DNA of 64,000 bases. Source: Aspidiotus rigidus. Its lineage: Eukaryota; Arthropoda; Insecta; Hemiptera; Diaspididae. The stretch spans positions 248,001-312,000 of the forward strand of contig JAVHKY010000052.1 in the NCBI GenBank assembly GCA_035079385.1, given 5' to 3'. Under the pieces are notes generated by a model. That model had not been told where the DNA came from. It saw nothing but the letters and a program-made list of their open reading frames with translations, and made no database searches. How positions within the stretch are numbered: the first letter of the stretch is position 1; each line of letters begins with the position of its first letter. Positions 12,321-24,361 of this stretch are shown here, piece after piece. A program made the translations under genes and the position numbers.

Positions 12321-12631
12321 ACTAGAATTCATGATCTTTGTTCATTTGGCTATGGCAGAGAATTTTTTATAAAGCAATGAGCTAAATTATGTTCACCTAT
12401 ATCATGGTCTGAATAGGAATTCAACTTCCTTACTATTTCAGTACACGACCTCACTATATTGCTAACGCCCCGCCACGTAAGGTTTTGAAATTTTGTAGTT
12501 TTTTACCATACCAAAATATCTTGGACCAACTAATTAAATTATGCGCACGATCTTGAAGTTTTCAGAGAATTGATGAAGTCCTTATTCACTTACCTATTTT
12601 CAATTTAAAGTTAACCCCATTAACAATTAAT

Positions 12632-12726
12632 CAGCAAATCTGACAGCGTTTTGGCCGCATATCGTGGAATTGCCGCTTTTTGAAAAAATGCTGTTGTTTC
12701 TGCCACAAAACACTGTCAGATCTGCT
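12632..12726. repeat. imperfect hairpin
   Basis: GCAAATCTGACAGCGTTTTG near 12632 is mirrored by an imperfect complement (CACAAAACACTGTCAGATCTGC) near 12705-12726. It lies inside the family B element and may be an internal structure of it. Confidence 0.4.
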
Positions 12727-14037
12727 GTTCAATTGTCAGTAGAGAAGCTTTAAAGAACTAGTTTGAGAAATCGGTTCCAGGTGTATTATCACAGAGGGAA
12801 AAGAATCAACCAGTTCACTTTTTTTGGTGACTTTGACCCCATTTTAGGTCAGTTTTGACTAATTTCTTATTTCTTGGGCATTCTGTCGGTGAAACTAACT
12901 GAAATAGCAAATAAGACCGACCAAAAGAAAGTTATATATCAAATTGTGACAGAAAATTTGTCTGAGAAAATTTGCGAGATACAATAATTTGGTGTAGGTT
13001 TTTTATTGCTTCTTTGTTTAGTTTTTGAAAGAGATGATTGAAAAGATAAATTTCTCAAGTAAAACAATTTTTTATTCATGCAAGGATTTGTTGTTCCTTT
13101 TAAGAAAAGAATGTAGGTTTTACCCGCACATGCACATGTATTTTAATTTCCACGTCAAAACTCGATAAATTTCTTTTTCTGATCTAAACGTCATGTCAAA
13201 AATTTGTCACATGAAAAATTTCCAATTTCCGTTTTAATTTACTCATTTTTTATTTTTTTCTTTATTTTTACGAGCATTTAACCTGGAGCGGCTATTTGCT
13301 TGGTGATCACATGGTGGTGGTTTTGGAACGCATAGCCTACACAAGTTTTTTTCGTATGACTTAAAGTAGCTTTATATTTCTTTGTACTCCTAAACGCATT
13401 CATCAGAAGGAATAAAAAAGAAATACATAGTAGACCTTGTCTTCTCTTTTTTTTCTTCTATACTTTGATCCTCTTTTTTTTTCTCCGTTACGGTATTCAA
13501 GTTATTGGCTACCTGTTTCCGCGTTTTCACGTCTCTTTTCTCCACTTCCTCCTGGTCAAGTTTCTCAGAAGAGCGCTCCCAAGTATTAGTTTCCAAAACT
13601 AAAAACATTGTGAAGCGCGGCGATGCGGTAGTTTCCAACAAAACGACAACTCCTATAACAAAAGGTTTGTACGTCTGCTTACAAAGTATGTATAGTCAAT
13701 GGACTGGACCTAAATGAAGGCAACGCGGGTGAACGCGCGGAGCAGTGAAATGCACCGTACACCCGGGCTCATCAAACTTGTAAACAAGGTCCAGTCACCC
13801 TTATTATTTTTCTTATGTGTATGTTCTCCGTTCAAAGATTCATTCCTATGCTCGGTCTATCTGTTGTATGGTGTAAGCGCGTAACGCGGCACGACATCTC
13901 TGCCGTAAAAAGTTGAATAGACGTATATGCGAAAACAACGATCACGGAAAAGTATCGAAAAGAATATAAAAATGTATTCGAAAGATATCAAGATCGCATA
14001 ATAATAAGTTGCTCACTCATAGTAATTTTCAACGCAG

Positions 14038-14445
14038 AATAGACTAAATCGCCGTGACGTCATTCACGGACATTCACTGATAACAAGGCGATGTTTGCTC
14101 CGCAATGACTTACCCCAACTTACGCGTAAGTTCAAAAGAAAAAAAATGCTCCATAAGAAATACAAGGGAACGTTTCGATCTTACGTTCAGATTTGAAAAC
14201 AAGAAATAAGTTAAGAACCGCAGGTACATTTTCAAAGACATGAGAACTCCCTGATTCTAAATATAAACACGTAGTTGCTTACTTATTTCCAATTTTTTAA
14301 TTTGAGCGTATGATCGAAATGATCCCTGTGTATTCTTATGGGAATCGATATCCTACTTTGAACTGATACAGTATACTATCGCATTCTCTCGATTCCTGTT
14401 ATCAGTAAATCTTCATGAATGACGTCACGGCGATTTAGTCTATTC
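14038..14445. mobile_element. 408-bp element with 29-bp inverted ends
   Basis: Ends GAATAGACTAAATCGCCGTG and complement (GACGTCATTCA follows in the arm). The interior is unrelated AT-rich sequence with no frame. No clear target duplication. Confidence 0.65.
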
Positions 14446-14449
14446 GATG

Positions 14450-14720
14450 ATTCGGACCGGGCAGCGCTAGCATCGCGCAAAATTTTTGAATTTTTTAAAA
14501 TCTCTCAAAAATATGATCATCTCAATCATCTAAAAGAAAATTTTCCACTCTTCAATTTCGTTCCTTACGAGTACACGCCTAAATTCATTATTTTTGGAGA
14601 AATTTAAGAAAAACTAAGAAATCACCTTTGGTTTCAAGTCACAATCACCGTTTGCGTATCAGTACTTTCCAGGTATTTTACATAGGCGACGCTAGCGATC
14701 CTACAATATGCCCGGTCGGT
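14450..14720 (+). mobile_element. ~270-bp MITE with ATTCGGACCGGGC ends, copy 1
   Basis: Starts ATTCGGACCGGGCAGCGCTA and ends near GCCCGGTCGG. A second copy, in the opposite orientation, is at 33133-33397 and is similar over its full length, including CGTGTACT(C/T)GTAA-type and CTTTCCAGGTATTTTACATA segments. Confidence 0.75.
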
Positions 14721-16480
14721 ACATTTTTCACCTCGCAATGCATATACGTCCAAAAAAGGGACGTATATGCACTGATATGCAATCGACTGTGATAGTAGTG
14801 GTGTGTGAATACGGAGTTTCGTTACCAACACACATACAGCCCATTGATACGAACGCCTCGTCTCGGTGATCGTTGTTTTTGTATATACGTCAACTAGCGG
14901 TTGTCAGCGCGCCTCCGGCGCGCCTGACCGCCAGCTGTATGTTGAGTAGATATCAGTGTTTCCTAAATATTTCGATTTTAAGGGTAAGAGCTGAGTTGAC
15001 AGGTAAGGGCTGTATTGCAGCAAAAAACGGACTAATTCATGAACCGTCGCAACGACTAAGGAAATAGATGGACAGTAGGTAAAAAGCCTGCCATATCCCC
15101 AAAGCATTACATCAGTCTGTGTAGAGGCATGAGACGAACTCAGTCGTTTCCTATATGAGAAACCGGATGTAATTTTCTCAATTCTTTCTCGAACCCAGTA
15201 CCTTTTCTTAGGTAGTTTCAAACTCTGACGACAATATTTACCTAATGTATAGTTACTCGTCACAAAAGAAGAGCAAATTTTCAAGAAATTATTTTACATA
15301 AACGTCTCCTTTCAAAATCGAAAATTGGATACGTAAAACTCGAATAGTCTCTGTAGATTCATCCAGAGAAACCGGTTTAAATGCTCTCTCTCTCTGTAAA
15401 CACAATGATCTTGAATAGGCATCAGTCAAAATACCAATAGTTCCAAAATTTCCTCCTAAAAATCTGGAATTGGGCTCATTCGAAAGGAAATTAAAGGGGC
15501 AACAATTTTTGTTCTCTTCAATTTTTCATAAAAATGAGTAAAACTCGAGTTATCACCATAACTTAATTTTTATAACTGCGCCGCCACTCAACGCGGTTCA
15601 ACGGTAACGTTGGAACAACGCGTTTGATGGCAAGCTACACCACCACGTTTTTAGGGTCGGCGCAGGCGCTAGCCGACCGTATTGTAATCACTTTTTTCTT
15701 CTTCTTTCGTCCGATTAAGACGCTGACGTCATGATCGAGTGAGCCGTATGCTGTACAGTCTCGAGTCTTTGGCTCTTGGCGTGTTATCATTGCATTTTGC
15801 ATTTCGATTGTATTCAACTGTTGTAATGGGTCCTAGGAATCACAAAGGAACGGAACAATTGCGAACGTCAAAACAAGAGTCGCTCTCTGGTGGCATCACC
15901 AAAATTCCGAGGATCGGTATAATTTTTGTCGTATTGTAAACGGAAGAAAATGAAACTTCGCTCGCTCTGTGCAAAGTTGAGAGTGAATTAATCCAAAAAT
16001 TTTGAATGAACGACTTATTTTCCCAACTTTCATCTATTGATAAAACAAGTTATTGTATCATGATGAGTCATAATGAGAACAATTCCTGCTAAAAACTTTA
16101 CCTCTATTTTGTAGAGTTTTAGTACAACTGGAAACCATTGATCCTCGGAACTTTTACATGCAATTCCATTGCGACGGTAGCGCCCTCGACGGACGCGACG
16201 TTCCGAATAAAAATAGTAGCCTCTTTATTATCGAACATTCGAACGTTCGCAATAATAAATTTGATATGTTCAAATTGCAAGTTTATTTCATTTTAATGAT
16301 TAGGTTCAGATGACTACGAATGGAACCAAACGTCTTAATTGCGATGGAAAAGAATGAGAGTGACGAAATATGAATTCTTGAAATTGGTCTAAATAATGTG
16401 AATGGTGAAGCGGTAGGTAGAGCAAAATATGAAATGAATGATCGTTGGTCGGTATCTAATTACAATGATTCTATAGTCTC
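14721..16480. other. stretch without supported gene
   Basis: Holds the short hairpin at 14738-14775 and a GC-rich palindrome near 14895-14935 (GCGCGCCTCCGGCGCGC). Open frames at 14873-15067, 14904-15284 and 15739-15939 have no recognisable motif and no supporting splice structure. Confidence 0.45.
14738..14775. repeat. perfect short hairpin
   Basis: TGCATATACGTCC-AAAAAA-GGGACGTATATGCA forms a stem of about 13 bp with a short loop. It may be the tip of a decayed foldback repeat. Confidence 0.6.
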
Positions 16481-16821
16481 CAATCTGAGTTTGTAGTTTT
16501 ATTCGATAGAACGTGAAAAGCTAACTGGAAAGTATGAGGTATGAACAGTTTGAATGAATAATTATCGAAATTTTATTATTTCAACTTGCAGTCTGTGTAA
16601 GGTACGTGTATTTAGTTTCTAGTACCGGTTATCTTATGCGTGAGTTAGAAGCCAAATATCATCCAAATCAATATCATTTCGCAATGCAATGTTTACAAAG
16701 ATGTGTTGGAATCGAATTTTTTGGTTTTGACTGTTTCTTATGTCTTTGCGTGTTCGCATTGATCAGCGTATTAATAAATTTGATTTTACGGAATGTTCAA
16801 ATTATAAATTTATTTTCCTTT

Positions 16822-17890
16822 AATAAATACAAATGAAACGAGACTTTTTACAATGCGATGGGAAACCGAAATGAATAATTGCAAATAAAAACCTAGGGAA
16901 CAGAATGATTTAAAAGTCGATCATACATCGCGAATGCGGTATTCCGGCTTTGTAGTCCGCAATTCAATTTTGAATTTTAATTTACCTATACTTTTAGATT
17001 CTAAGTATTTCTTTGAAGTTGACTACAAAGGTAGTATAATAATTACCTATATCGTTGGGTTTTGAGCAGACAAATGAAGTTGGTGGTGGTATTAATTAAT
17101 CAAGGATTTCAATTCTAGGTAATGCTACGATTTGTGTTACTATTATTCTTATCTCATGACGAAAATATCAGCGTTATTTGTACTCAACAGTGGTTCCTTC
17201 AGGTTATTAAATAAATACAAATGAAACGAGATTTTTTATAATGCGATGGGAAACCGAAATGAATAATTGCGAATATAAACATAGGGAACAGAATGATTTA
17301 AAAGTCGATCATAGATCGCGAATGCGGTATCCCGGCTTTGTAGTCCGCAATTCAATTTTGTATTTTAATTTACCTATAACTTACTTTTAATTCTAAGTAC
17401 TTTGCATTTGACTACAAAGGTAGTATAATAATTACATCGTTGGGTTTTGAGCAGACAAATGAAGTTTGTGGTAGTATTAATTAATCAAGGATTTCAATTC
17501 TATGTAATGTTATGATTTGTATTACTTATTATTCTTATCTCATGACGAAAATGACAGTTGTTGGAAGTTGGAAGGGTGTAATATCAGAGTTATTTGTACT
17601 CAACAGTGGTTCCTTCAGGTTATTGCTTATTAATTGTTGAGTGTTAACTTTTACAAATAGAATCAAAAAAATGTGATGTGAATTCTTGAAAACTTAGGTT
17701 CTCACAATGGATGAAATTGAATACAAATGAAAGGGAATGCCTTACAACGCGATGGGAATATGAAATGAATACATAATTACAAATAAAAAAGTAGGAAATA
17801 GGATGATCAAAAATTGATTGTGAATGCGATATCCTAGCTTTGTAATCCTCAATTCAATTTTAATTTGTACTTGGTCCTACTTTCTAGTTG
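16822..17890. repeat. tandem array of ~390-bp units (two good, one diverged)
   Basis: Unit 1 (about 16822-17207) and unit 2 (about 17208-17640) are close copies over shared blocks such as ATGAATAATTGC, CGCGAATGCGGTAT and GTTGGGTTTTGAGCAGAC. A third, diverged partial unit starts near 17718. It is non-coding and probably a local tandem duplication of an intergenic segment. Confidence 0.75.
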
Positions 17891-18028
17891 GGTTTTAGCG
17901 CAGAGAGAGAATCAAATTAACACTAAAGACTGAATGATTGCTTAAAATAGGTAATAGCCAAAGACACCTGAGATCTGTGCACAAACCTCTTCCAGCTTGT
18001 TCTACAAGTTTCTTTTTGATACATACCA

Positions 18029-18157
18029 TATACTCCGTTCACGTTAAGAAAGGATAGAAATACGTACCTTGAGAACGGAACGCTCCAGGTAATTTTAATC
18101 AACCGTTCCCTTCTCGAGGTACATACTTCTATCCTTTCTTAGTGGGAATAGAGTATA
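18029..18157. mobile_element. hairpin MITE with TATACTCYGTTCA ends, copy 1
   Basis: Inverted ends (TATACTCCGTTCACGTTAAG...GAGTATA) with a second internal mirrored block (GAGAACGGAACG / CGTTCCCTTCTCGAGG). The same family is at 41222-41358. Confidence 0.7.
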
Positions 18158-18423
18158 ATACATTTTTGTAATAATGATCAAATTCCCGCCGACCCTAGTA
18201 CTACGTAGCTCGCTACGTAGCTTGTTTTATATTGAAAAAAGTCATTGTTTTCGCCCTTTTTTGAAATTACTCAGCACCTCCCCGTCAAATTTTTATTTTT
18301 ATGAGTCTATGTGCTGCTCTGGGATGAGGACAATATATCCTGAAAGTTTGAAAGCGATCGGCCCAGTAGTTCTCGAGTTATAAACGGACAGGAGGACGGA
18401 CGGACAAACTTTCTGCTTTATAT

Positions 18424-18814
18424 ATGGACTGTGTTATTTGTGATAACGCAACATGAGTGTGAGTGCAAGATGCATAAGTGTGAGTGAGCTATTTCTGGCA
18501 GAAGTACCTATTCTGCTGAAAATTTGTCCATTCGGCATTTTGCTCCCATAAGAAATACATGCGGAGCAAAGATGACCATGGTATTAATTTAATATGAGAT
18601 GTTAAAATTTACAGAAAAGTTGATATTTCAAATTTATCAACTTCTTGCTACTTGTAAAAAAAATCTCTTGACCGTATCATTTTTTATATTCAATTGGTAG
18701 CGTAGTGATCTCTGCTCCACATGTATTTCTTATGGGAGCAAAATGCTAAATGGACAAAATCGATCTTTTCATCCATGATATCGATAGTTGTGACGTCACA
18801 ATAACACAGTCCAT
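18424..18814. mobile_element. 391-bp element with ATGGACTGTGTTAT ends, copy 1
   Basis: Ends ATGGACTGTGTTAT...ATAACACAGTCCAT. It is near-identical over its whole 391 bp to 41924-42314, differing at only a few positions by eye. No coding frame; non-autonomous. Confidence 0.85.
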
Positions 18815-18828
18815 TAGATAACTTTGTA

Positions 18829-20634
18829 ACGAGTCGGTATTTCACGCCACATTGGGAGGGAAGTTGATTCCGCGAGTGTTCGAAGTTCTTGCATTTGCAC
18901 GCTCGCATTGCGCAGTATTGTGTCTTGTGGTCTTGTATTCATGCTTTGGACTGTGGGTCCTTGGGTCTGTATGGACTTTGAATATGTGATTTGCAATGAG
19001 AAAAGGATGCTCATTGCCCATTGGCGCAGGAATACCATTTCTCTCTAATTGGTCATCTAATCAGAGAGAAATGGTGTTCCTGTCAGTGGGCAATGAGCAT
19101 CCTTTTCTCATGGCAGGTCACATATTTTCCAAAATGTTATACTTGAAAAAAGACAAAGTGACTTGAAAATTTTTTTTGAAATATTTTACACTCTAAAAAA
19201 CGACCGACGTACCAAAATATGTTTGGAGTTCGAAAATCAAAAATTCTTTGAGATAGCCTACTTGAAAAAACGACCAAGTCCGAGAATATTATTGGACTTT
19301 GAATATTTTTGAAGGTAATTCACTTGAAAAAAAGACAAAGTACTAGAATATTATTGGACTGAATGACTGATAATATTTTCTTGGATGATTTACTCAAAAA
19401 AACAACAGAGTCCGAGATTAATACTGGACTTCAAATATGTTTTGAGGTATTTAACTCGAGAAAACGACGAAGTACAAGAATGCCCTGATTTTTGGACTTG
19501 GAAAATTTTTTTGGTATTTTACTTGAAGGAAACAACAAAGTCCGAAAATATTATTGCACTTGAATTATTTTTTGAAGTGTCTTACTTAAAAAAAGGACAA
19601 AGTACCAGAATATCATTAGACTTGGAATATTTTCCTGAATGATTTACTCAAAAAAACGACCGAGTCCGAGATTAATACTGGACTTGGAATTTTTTTTGAG
19701 ATATTTTACTCGAGGAAACGACAGAGTGAAAGAATTTTTTTGGAGTTGGGATATTTTCCTGGATGATTTACTCGAAAAACAACTGGGTGTGAGAATAATT
19801 TTGTACTTGGAATATTTTTTGAAATATTTTACTCCAAAAACAACCCAAGTACAAGAACATTTTGGACTTGGAAAATTGTTTTGAGATGTTTTACTTGAAA
19901 AAACAATCAGTTATATCTCAGAAAATATTGTAAGTCAAAAAATGTTCCAAAACTTAATTCTTTCTTGAAAGATCACGAGAAATATTCCAAGCCCAAAAAT
20001 ATATTCTGGTATTTTCTTGTTTTTGTAATTTTCTCGCGTAAAATATCTCGAAGAATATTCCGAGTCTAATATTATTCTTGGACTTTGTCATTTTTCGAGT
20101 AGAATATCCTGGAAAATATTCTCATACTTTGTTGTTTTTCCAAGTCAAATATCTTGAAACTAAAAAAATTTTTCAAGTCCAAAAATATTCTTGTACTTTG
20201 TCGGTTTTCTCGAGTCAAATACATCAAAAAATATTCCAAGTCCAGTATTAATCTCGGACTCCATCGTTTTTTTGAGTAAATCTTCCAGGAACATAACATG
20301 TCCAATAATATTCTGGTACTTTGTCTTTTTTTCAAGTGAATTACCTTGAAAAATATTTGAAGTCCAATAATATTCTCATTTCTCGGACTTGATCGTTTTT
20401 TCAAGTAGAATATCTCAAAGAATTTTTGAAGTCCAAAAATATTCTTGTACTTCGTCTTTTTTTCGAGTAAAAATTTTGGAAAATATTCAAAGTCCATACA
20501 GGCCCAAGGACCCACAGTCCAAAGCATGAATACAAGACGCAATACCGCGCAACGCGAGCGTGCAAACGCAAAAACTTGGAAGACTCATGGAATCAACTTC
20601 CCTCCCAATGTGGCGTGAAATACCGACTCGTCCA
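18829..20634. mobile_element. foldback element with inverted arrays of ~60-bp coding-like repeats
   Basis: The outer arms of about 160 bp (ACGAGTCGGTATTTCACGCC and complement) are inverted repeats. Inside, about 19135-19920 holds tandem units of about 57-69 bp on the plus strand, and about 19935-20490 holds the same units inverted. A direct repeat ACTTTGTA lies at 18821-18828 and 20635-20642, with a 3-bp difference at the left terminus, consistent with an 8-bp target duplication. This architecture, with arms made of tandem subrepeats, is that of Foldback (FB) elements. A hairpin MITE is inserted at 18986-19121. Units translate to a recurring YLKK-QS-R-ILDLEYF pattern on either strand. No known domain is seen. 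Confidence 0.75.
18986..19121. mobile_element. hairpin MITE (GTGACCTG ends), copy 2
   Basis: Same family as 7078-7211. Flanked by ATAT at 18982-18985 and 19122-19125. Removing the element and one ATAT gives GAATATTTTCC, which is the sequence found in the neighbouring array units, so the 4-bp duplication is confirmed by an internal empty site. Confidence 0.85.
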
Positions 20635-20667
20635 ACTTTGTACGGCAGATCTCATGAGGAATTGCTA

Positions 20668-20995
20668 TGCTCGGTCTATCTGTTGTATGGTCTAAGCTTC
20701 TCGCACGTTCGTATTGGCTGCGTACATTTTCTCGGCACCTCGCAACCACTCTGTTTAGCAATAAATCTTTGAACGGAGGACATTAAGAATACACATAAGA
20801 AAATAAGAGGGACTGGACCTTGTTTACAAATTTGATGGACGGCGCGGATGTACGGTGTGTTTCACTGCTCCGCGTGTTCACCCGCGTTGCCTTCATTGAG
20901 GTCCAGTCACCCTTATTTTCTTATCATGTCTTCCGTTCAACGCGTTGTACACGCGTATATGGCCGATGCTCGGTCTATCTGTTATATGGTCTAAG
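20668..20995. mobile_element. rearranged family A (hAT-like) pieces
   Basis: Two right-end motifs of family A are present (GTTGTATGGTCTAAG ending at 20696 and GTTATATGGTCTAAG ending at 20995). Between them is the family A core (GGGACTGGACC ... GGTCCAGTCACCC, about 20810-20910). The left arm of the second copy lacks a typical CTTAGACC end. The bases after the two ends (CTTCTCGC and GCGAGAAG) are exact complements of each other, which suggests an inversion or a palindromic target. Confidence 0.55.
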
Positions 20996-21697
20996 GCGAG
21001 AAGCGATACGAGATGCGAGTGAATAGAATTAAATCTAATCTCTCGCACCTCGCATTGGATGCCGCAATCACTCTGTTTTTGGCCTTAGACTGGTAAGACA
21101 ACACGCGTTTGGATAGCCTTCTTCACACTAACTTGGCGTTCGTTTACATTTTTCTTATCATACACTTAGTCCACGGTACATCATAGAGGTACTAGTAAGA
21201 CGGCGCGCCTCTTACGTTGTCACGTATTTTAATCGTTGGACATTCATTTCTCCCTATTTTTCCGAATTAAAAAATATATACTTTTTATTTTTTGATACTT
21301 GTGACATCTAAATTTTCAAATATTTCTTCATACTGCCTATCACTCATAACAAAATAGAAGAAGTAAGGAATCATCAATGAATAATTGGCAAAAGACAATA
21401 CTAATTTTTTTTGGAAAACATGTAAGTACAGGAATAATTTTTAATAACCTCGGTAAATAATGTAGATATTTGTATTCTGAAAAATAATAACAATTAAAAA
21501 AAAGTAGAAATTCTATGGATAACTTTTCTCTGGACCTGTATTCAAAATTTTTATGCAAACTCTCCTTTGTTTTCAGTCTTCGGCATCTACCTCCTCTAAT
21601 TATCCGTATTGTAATAATTGATTTTATGTGTCGTCCTCCTTTAATTTGCAAATGAATAGAAGAAAAATGATTTGAACGTAGGTTCAACCGTGGTTAA

Positions 21698-21914
21698 ATT
21701 TTTCTTCTAATTAAACGGAGTAATGAATTGGCACTATCAACCGCATAGAACAACACATTTTATTTTTCGCGACGTTTCAATCGAGGGTATGTTCTCATTT
21801 ATCATTTCGCCTGAAGATGATCGCTATGCGATTGAAACGTTGCGAAAAATAAAATGTGTTGTTCTATGTGGCTGATAGTGCCAATTCATTACTCCGTTTA
21901 ATTAGAAGAAAAAT
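21698..21914. repeat. long-arm foldback repeat
   Basis: Two arms of about 80 bp (for example GAATTGGCACTATCA and its complement, AACACATTTTATTTTTCGC) enclose about 50 bp. Near the centre of the right arm is CCTGAAGATGATCG...CGATTGAAACG. Confidence 0.75.
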
Positions 21915-21919
21915 GTTTT

Positions 21920-24361
21920 GATTCTAAGATTAGTTGATTCATTTTCCCATTTCTCTTTCATTTTTTCTTCTTACGGTCCTTAGCTAATAGTTGTTCTTGA
22001 CATCGACTTATTATTTTTGTAATTCACTACCTATTCTATAAGTATTCTTCTGTTGAATCCTAATGACGTAAGGCCTTCTCCAGTTCATAATCTAGTCAAC
22101 TACCTAATTTAAATTAAGGCTTGATTGGGAACTGGGAACCTTTTCTACGGGGGGGGGGGGGGATCTTGAAAATTTTGGTGTCTTGTCATTTACCAAGAAT
22201 AATGGTTGAAATTTTGCTAATTCCTCCTCCTGTCATACAAATGACGGAAATTAAAATTCTATATTTCTCTCTCATCATGTAGCTTGAAAGTAAAAATTTT
22301 TGCAAGAATCCCTGTTGTCATAATTGTATAGCTTGATGTACAAAATTTTTTCAATTTCAATTCACTTAGTGTTTCAGAGTTTTCCAAGTTCCTCTCCTGT
22401 CATACATAGCTCGATTCCCAATATTTGAAATGTTTCCAAATCTGACTCCTTTGTTTATTAAACATTTTTCCTAAGCCCTGTCTATCATATACAGCTCAAA
22501 AGTCTTCATTTTTCCTATTATTCCGAGTTCCTCCTGCTTTAGTTAGCTCAATTTTAGAAATTTTATCACATCCAACCCGTTTTTCTGGAACTCCAATTTT
22601 GAATTCAATTCTCAGTATCGAAATCAATCCATCCCACAGAAAAGAATCTGTGAATTCCTTGTTTAACTTTATTAATAACGCCATTGTTTTTCATTACAAC
22701 TTTCAATTCAACTTTTTTTTGTGAATAATATAAATCTGATTAAAAGCTTCATTACAATATATTCATTTAGTCCACGTTCCTGCGGAATCGCTATCCCTCT
22801 ATTTTTCCTGAATACATGTCTCTTACATTAGGTTTAAGCTTATACTTTCCTACCCCATCTCTAGAACACACACCCACATATTGTTCGTACTCCATCATTT
22901 ATCTAATCGTCAGAAACTTTTATTCGGATTTTGGTTGATACCTATCATCCTTAATATGATCAAAGAGCGCGCTCGCATGCCTAAAACCTTCACCCTGTCA
23001 CCTAAAAGTAGCGACTCCATAACTCGTAATTACTTACAACCTTAAAAACGCTTATTATTTCTTAATTGTAGCTTCTTAGTATCACTCACATGAAAAGAGT
23101 AACCATACAACAAATTTGGAATCTTTAAACGTAAACCCATCCCTGTCCACCTAAAGCAGAAATTCCGACCATGAAGAAATTATCTCCGCTCACTTAGGGC
23201 TGGTCACTCCCAAATCATCAATTCTCATCTCCTCCTGGGTCTCCATGCTCCACTGTCATGAATTTTAAATGTTATTAGGAAGATAATTAATGTGACAATA
23301 TATCACTTCCTTTCATATCTGCTCTCCAAAATTGACATACTACCGACAATGTGACATAAATCACATCATCTATCCTGTGTAATTAATTCCTTGAAAACAG
23401 TTTCCAACTCTTTCAAGTACCGGTATTACTCAGTTACTCCAGCTTGTATCTACATATCCGGTCTTTTTACTCCTTCCTATTCTCTTCCCTATCATCATAA
23501 TCATCGCTCTTTGTTTCCCATTCCATTTGAGTTGTTCTTATTTTTAACGCTCACGGGCAGCCTATTTTTAATAACAGTTTATAATAATTGTTTCTTTTTT
23601 GTCTTACCATTTCAATTTTACCTATTTCTTATGAAATCCACCCGTAACTATTTCTGGATATCAATTCTATAATTGTTTCTGAGGCTCCAACGGATGAGAA
23701 ATACTCAATAGAAAACAATTTTTCTTCAACTATAAACTGTATACTTCTGTTAGTGGCAAAAATATAATGTACTTAGTTCTTTGCATGCTATTGCCTGCTT
23801 CAATTCCTACATTGGCGTATTCAAATTTCTTGTCTGACTTCATGTGTTTGCTTCAGAACTTTTGCGCTGTTTCTTTTATTTCTCCTCGTTTTCTTACTTT
23901 ATTTGGGTCGGATTGGGTTTATTCATAAAATTTGCCAGTAACCAACTATCTGTTAACTTTTGGACTTCTGCAAAATTAATCCTTCATAAAAGACAATTCG
24001 CTTCAAAAAGAAACAATATTTTTCCCAACAGTTTTACATCTATAGATAGGTGACTTAAGAATTCTAGCTAACAATAGTAAAATCCCTCCATAAAGCTGAT
24101 GAAAAAAAAAAAAAACAAAAAACAAAACAGGAAAAGATAGCGTCTTACACTCCCTTGTAACAAAATGAGTTTGTGGTCCTATTGAGTAATGATGAGTATC
24201 GACCTTACTCACCCGTCTCAAAGAATAAGAATCAAGTAGAAGTAAACTGAGGTTTGTTTTTAGTTACCTAGGTTTCAATAGATAGAAAACTTCGTGAAAT
24301 GAACTATGTACTTGAATTAGAGGGGAAATTTTTTGTCGGCCAAGTTCTTCCAATCACAGCA
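21920..24361. other. AT-rich stretch without supported gene
   Basis: No conserved frame, splice-linked exon or repeat family was recognised. It contains a G-run of 13 near 22150-22162. Confidence 0.45.

Larger units (their letters stand above)
10137..13700. mobile_element. 3.56-kb element with ~57-bp terminal inverted repeats and 10-bp duplication (family B)
   Basis: The ends are ATTGACTATACATACTTCG and, inverted, an ATTGACTATACATACTTTG copy; the match extends about 57 bp with few differences. It is flanked by GGACTGGACC at 10127-10136 and 13701-13710, a 10-bp duplication of sequence belonging to the host element. A 9-11-bp duplication with longer inverted ends fits Mutator-like elements, but no transposase remains, so the superfamily is inferred. 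It contains three further insertions (10340-10743, 11748-11842, 11874-12320). Confidence 0.75.
10041..13877. mobile_element. hAT-like non-autonomous element (family A), interrupted by a second element
   Basis: The ends are CTTAGACCATACAACAGATA and, inverted, TATCTGTTGTATGGTGTAAG, flanked by an exact 8-bp duplication CGCGTAAC at 10033-10040 and 13878-13885. An 8-bp duplication is typical of hAT transposons. The outer arms are 10041-10136 and 13711-13877; everything between is a later insertion. Related ends occur at 20668-20696 and 20961-20995, and a compact 260-bp copy at 44009-44268. No transposase frame is present, so it depends on an autonomous relative elsewhere. Confidence 0.85.

Noticed and set aside
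16606..16836. 76-residue frame with a hydrophobic segment
   Set aside because: AT-rich, ends inside the tandem array, no support from splice sites or family.
19135..20490. CRISPR-like array
   Set aside because: Units are contiguous and diverged without spacers and are inverted in the second half; the DNA is eukaryotic.
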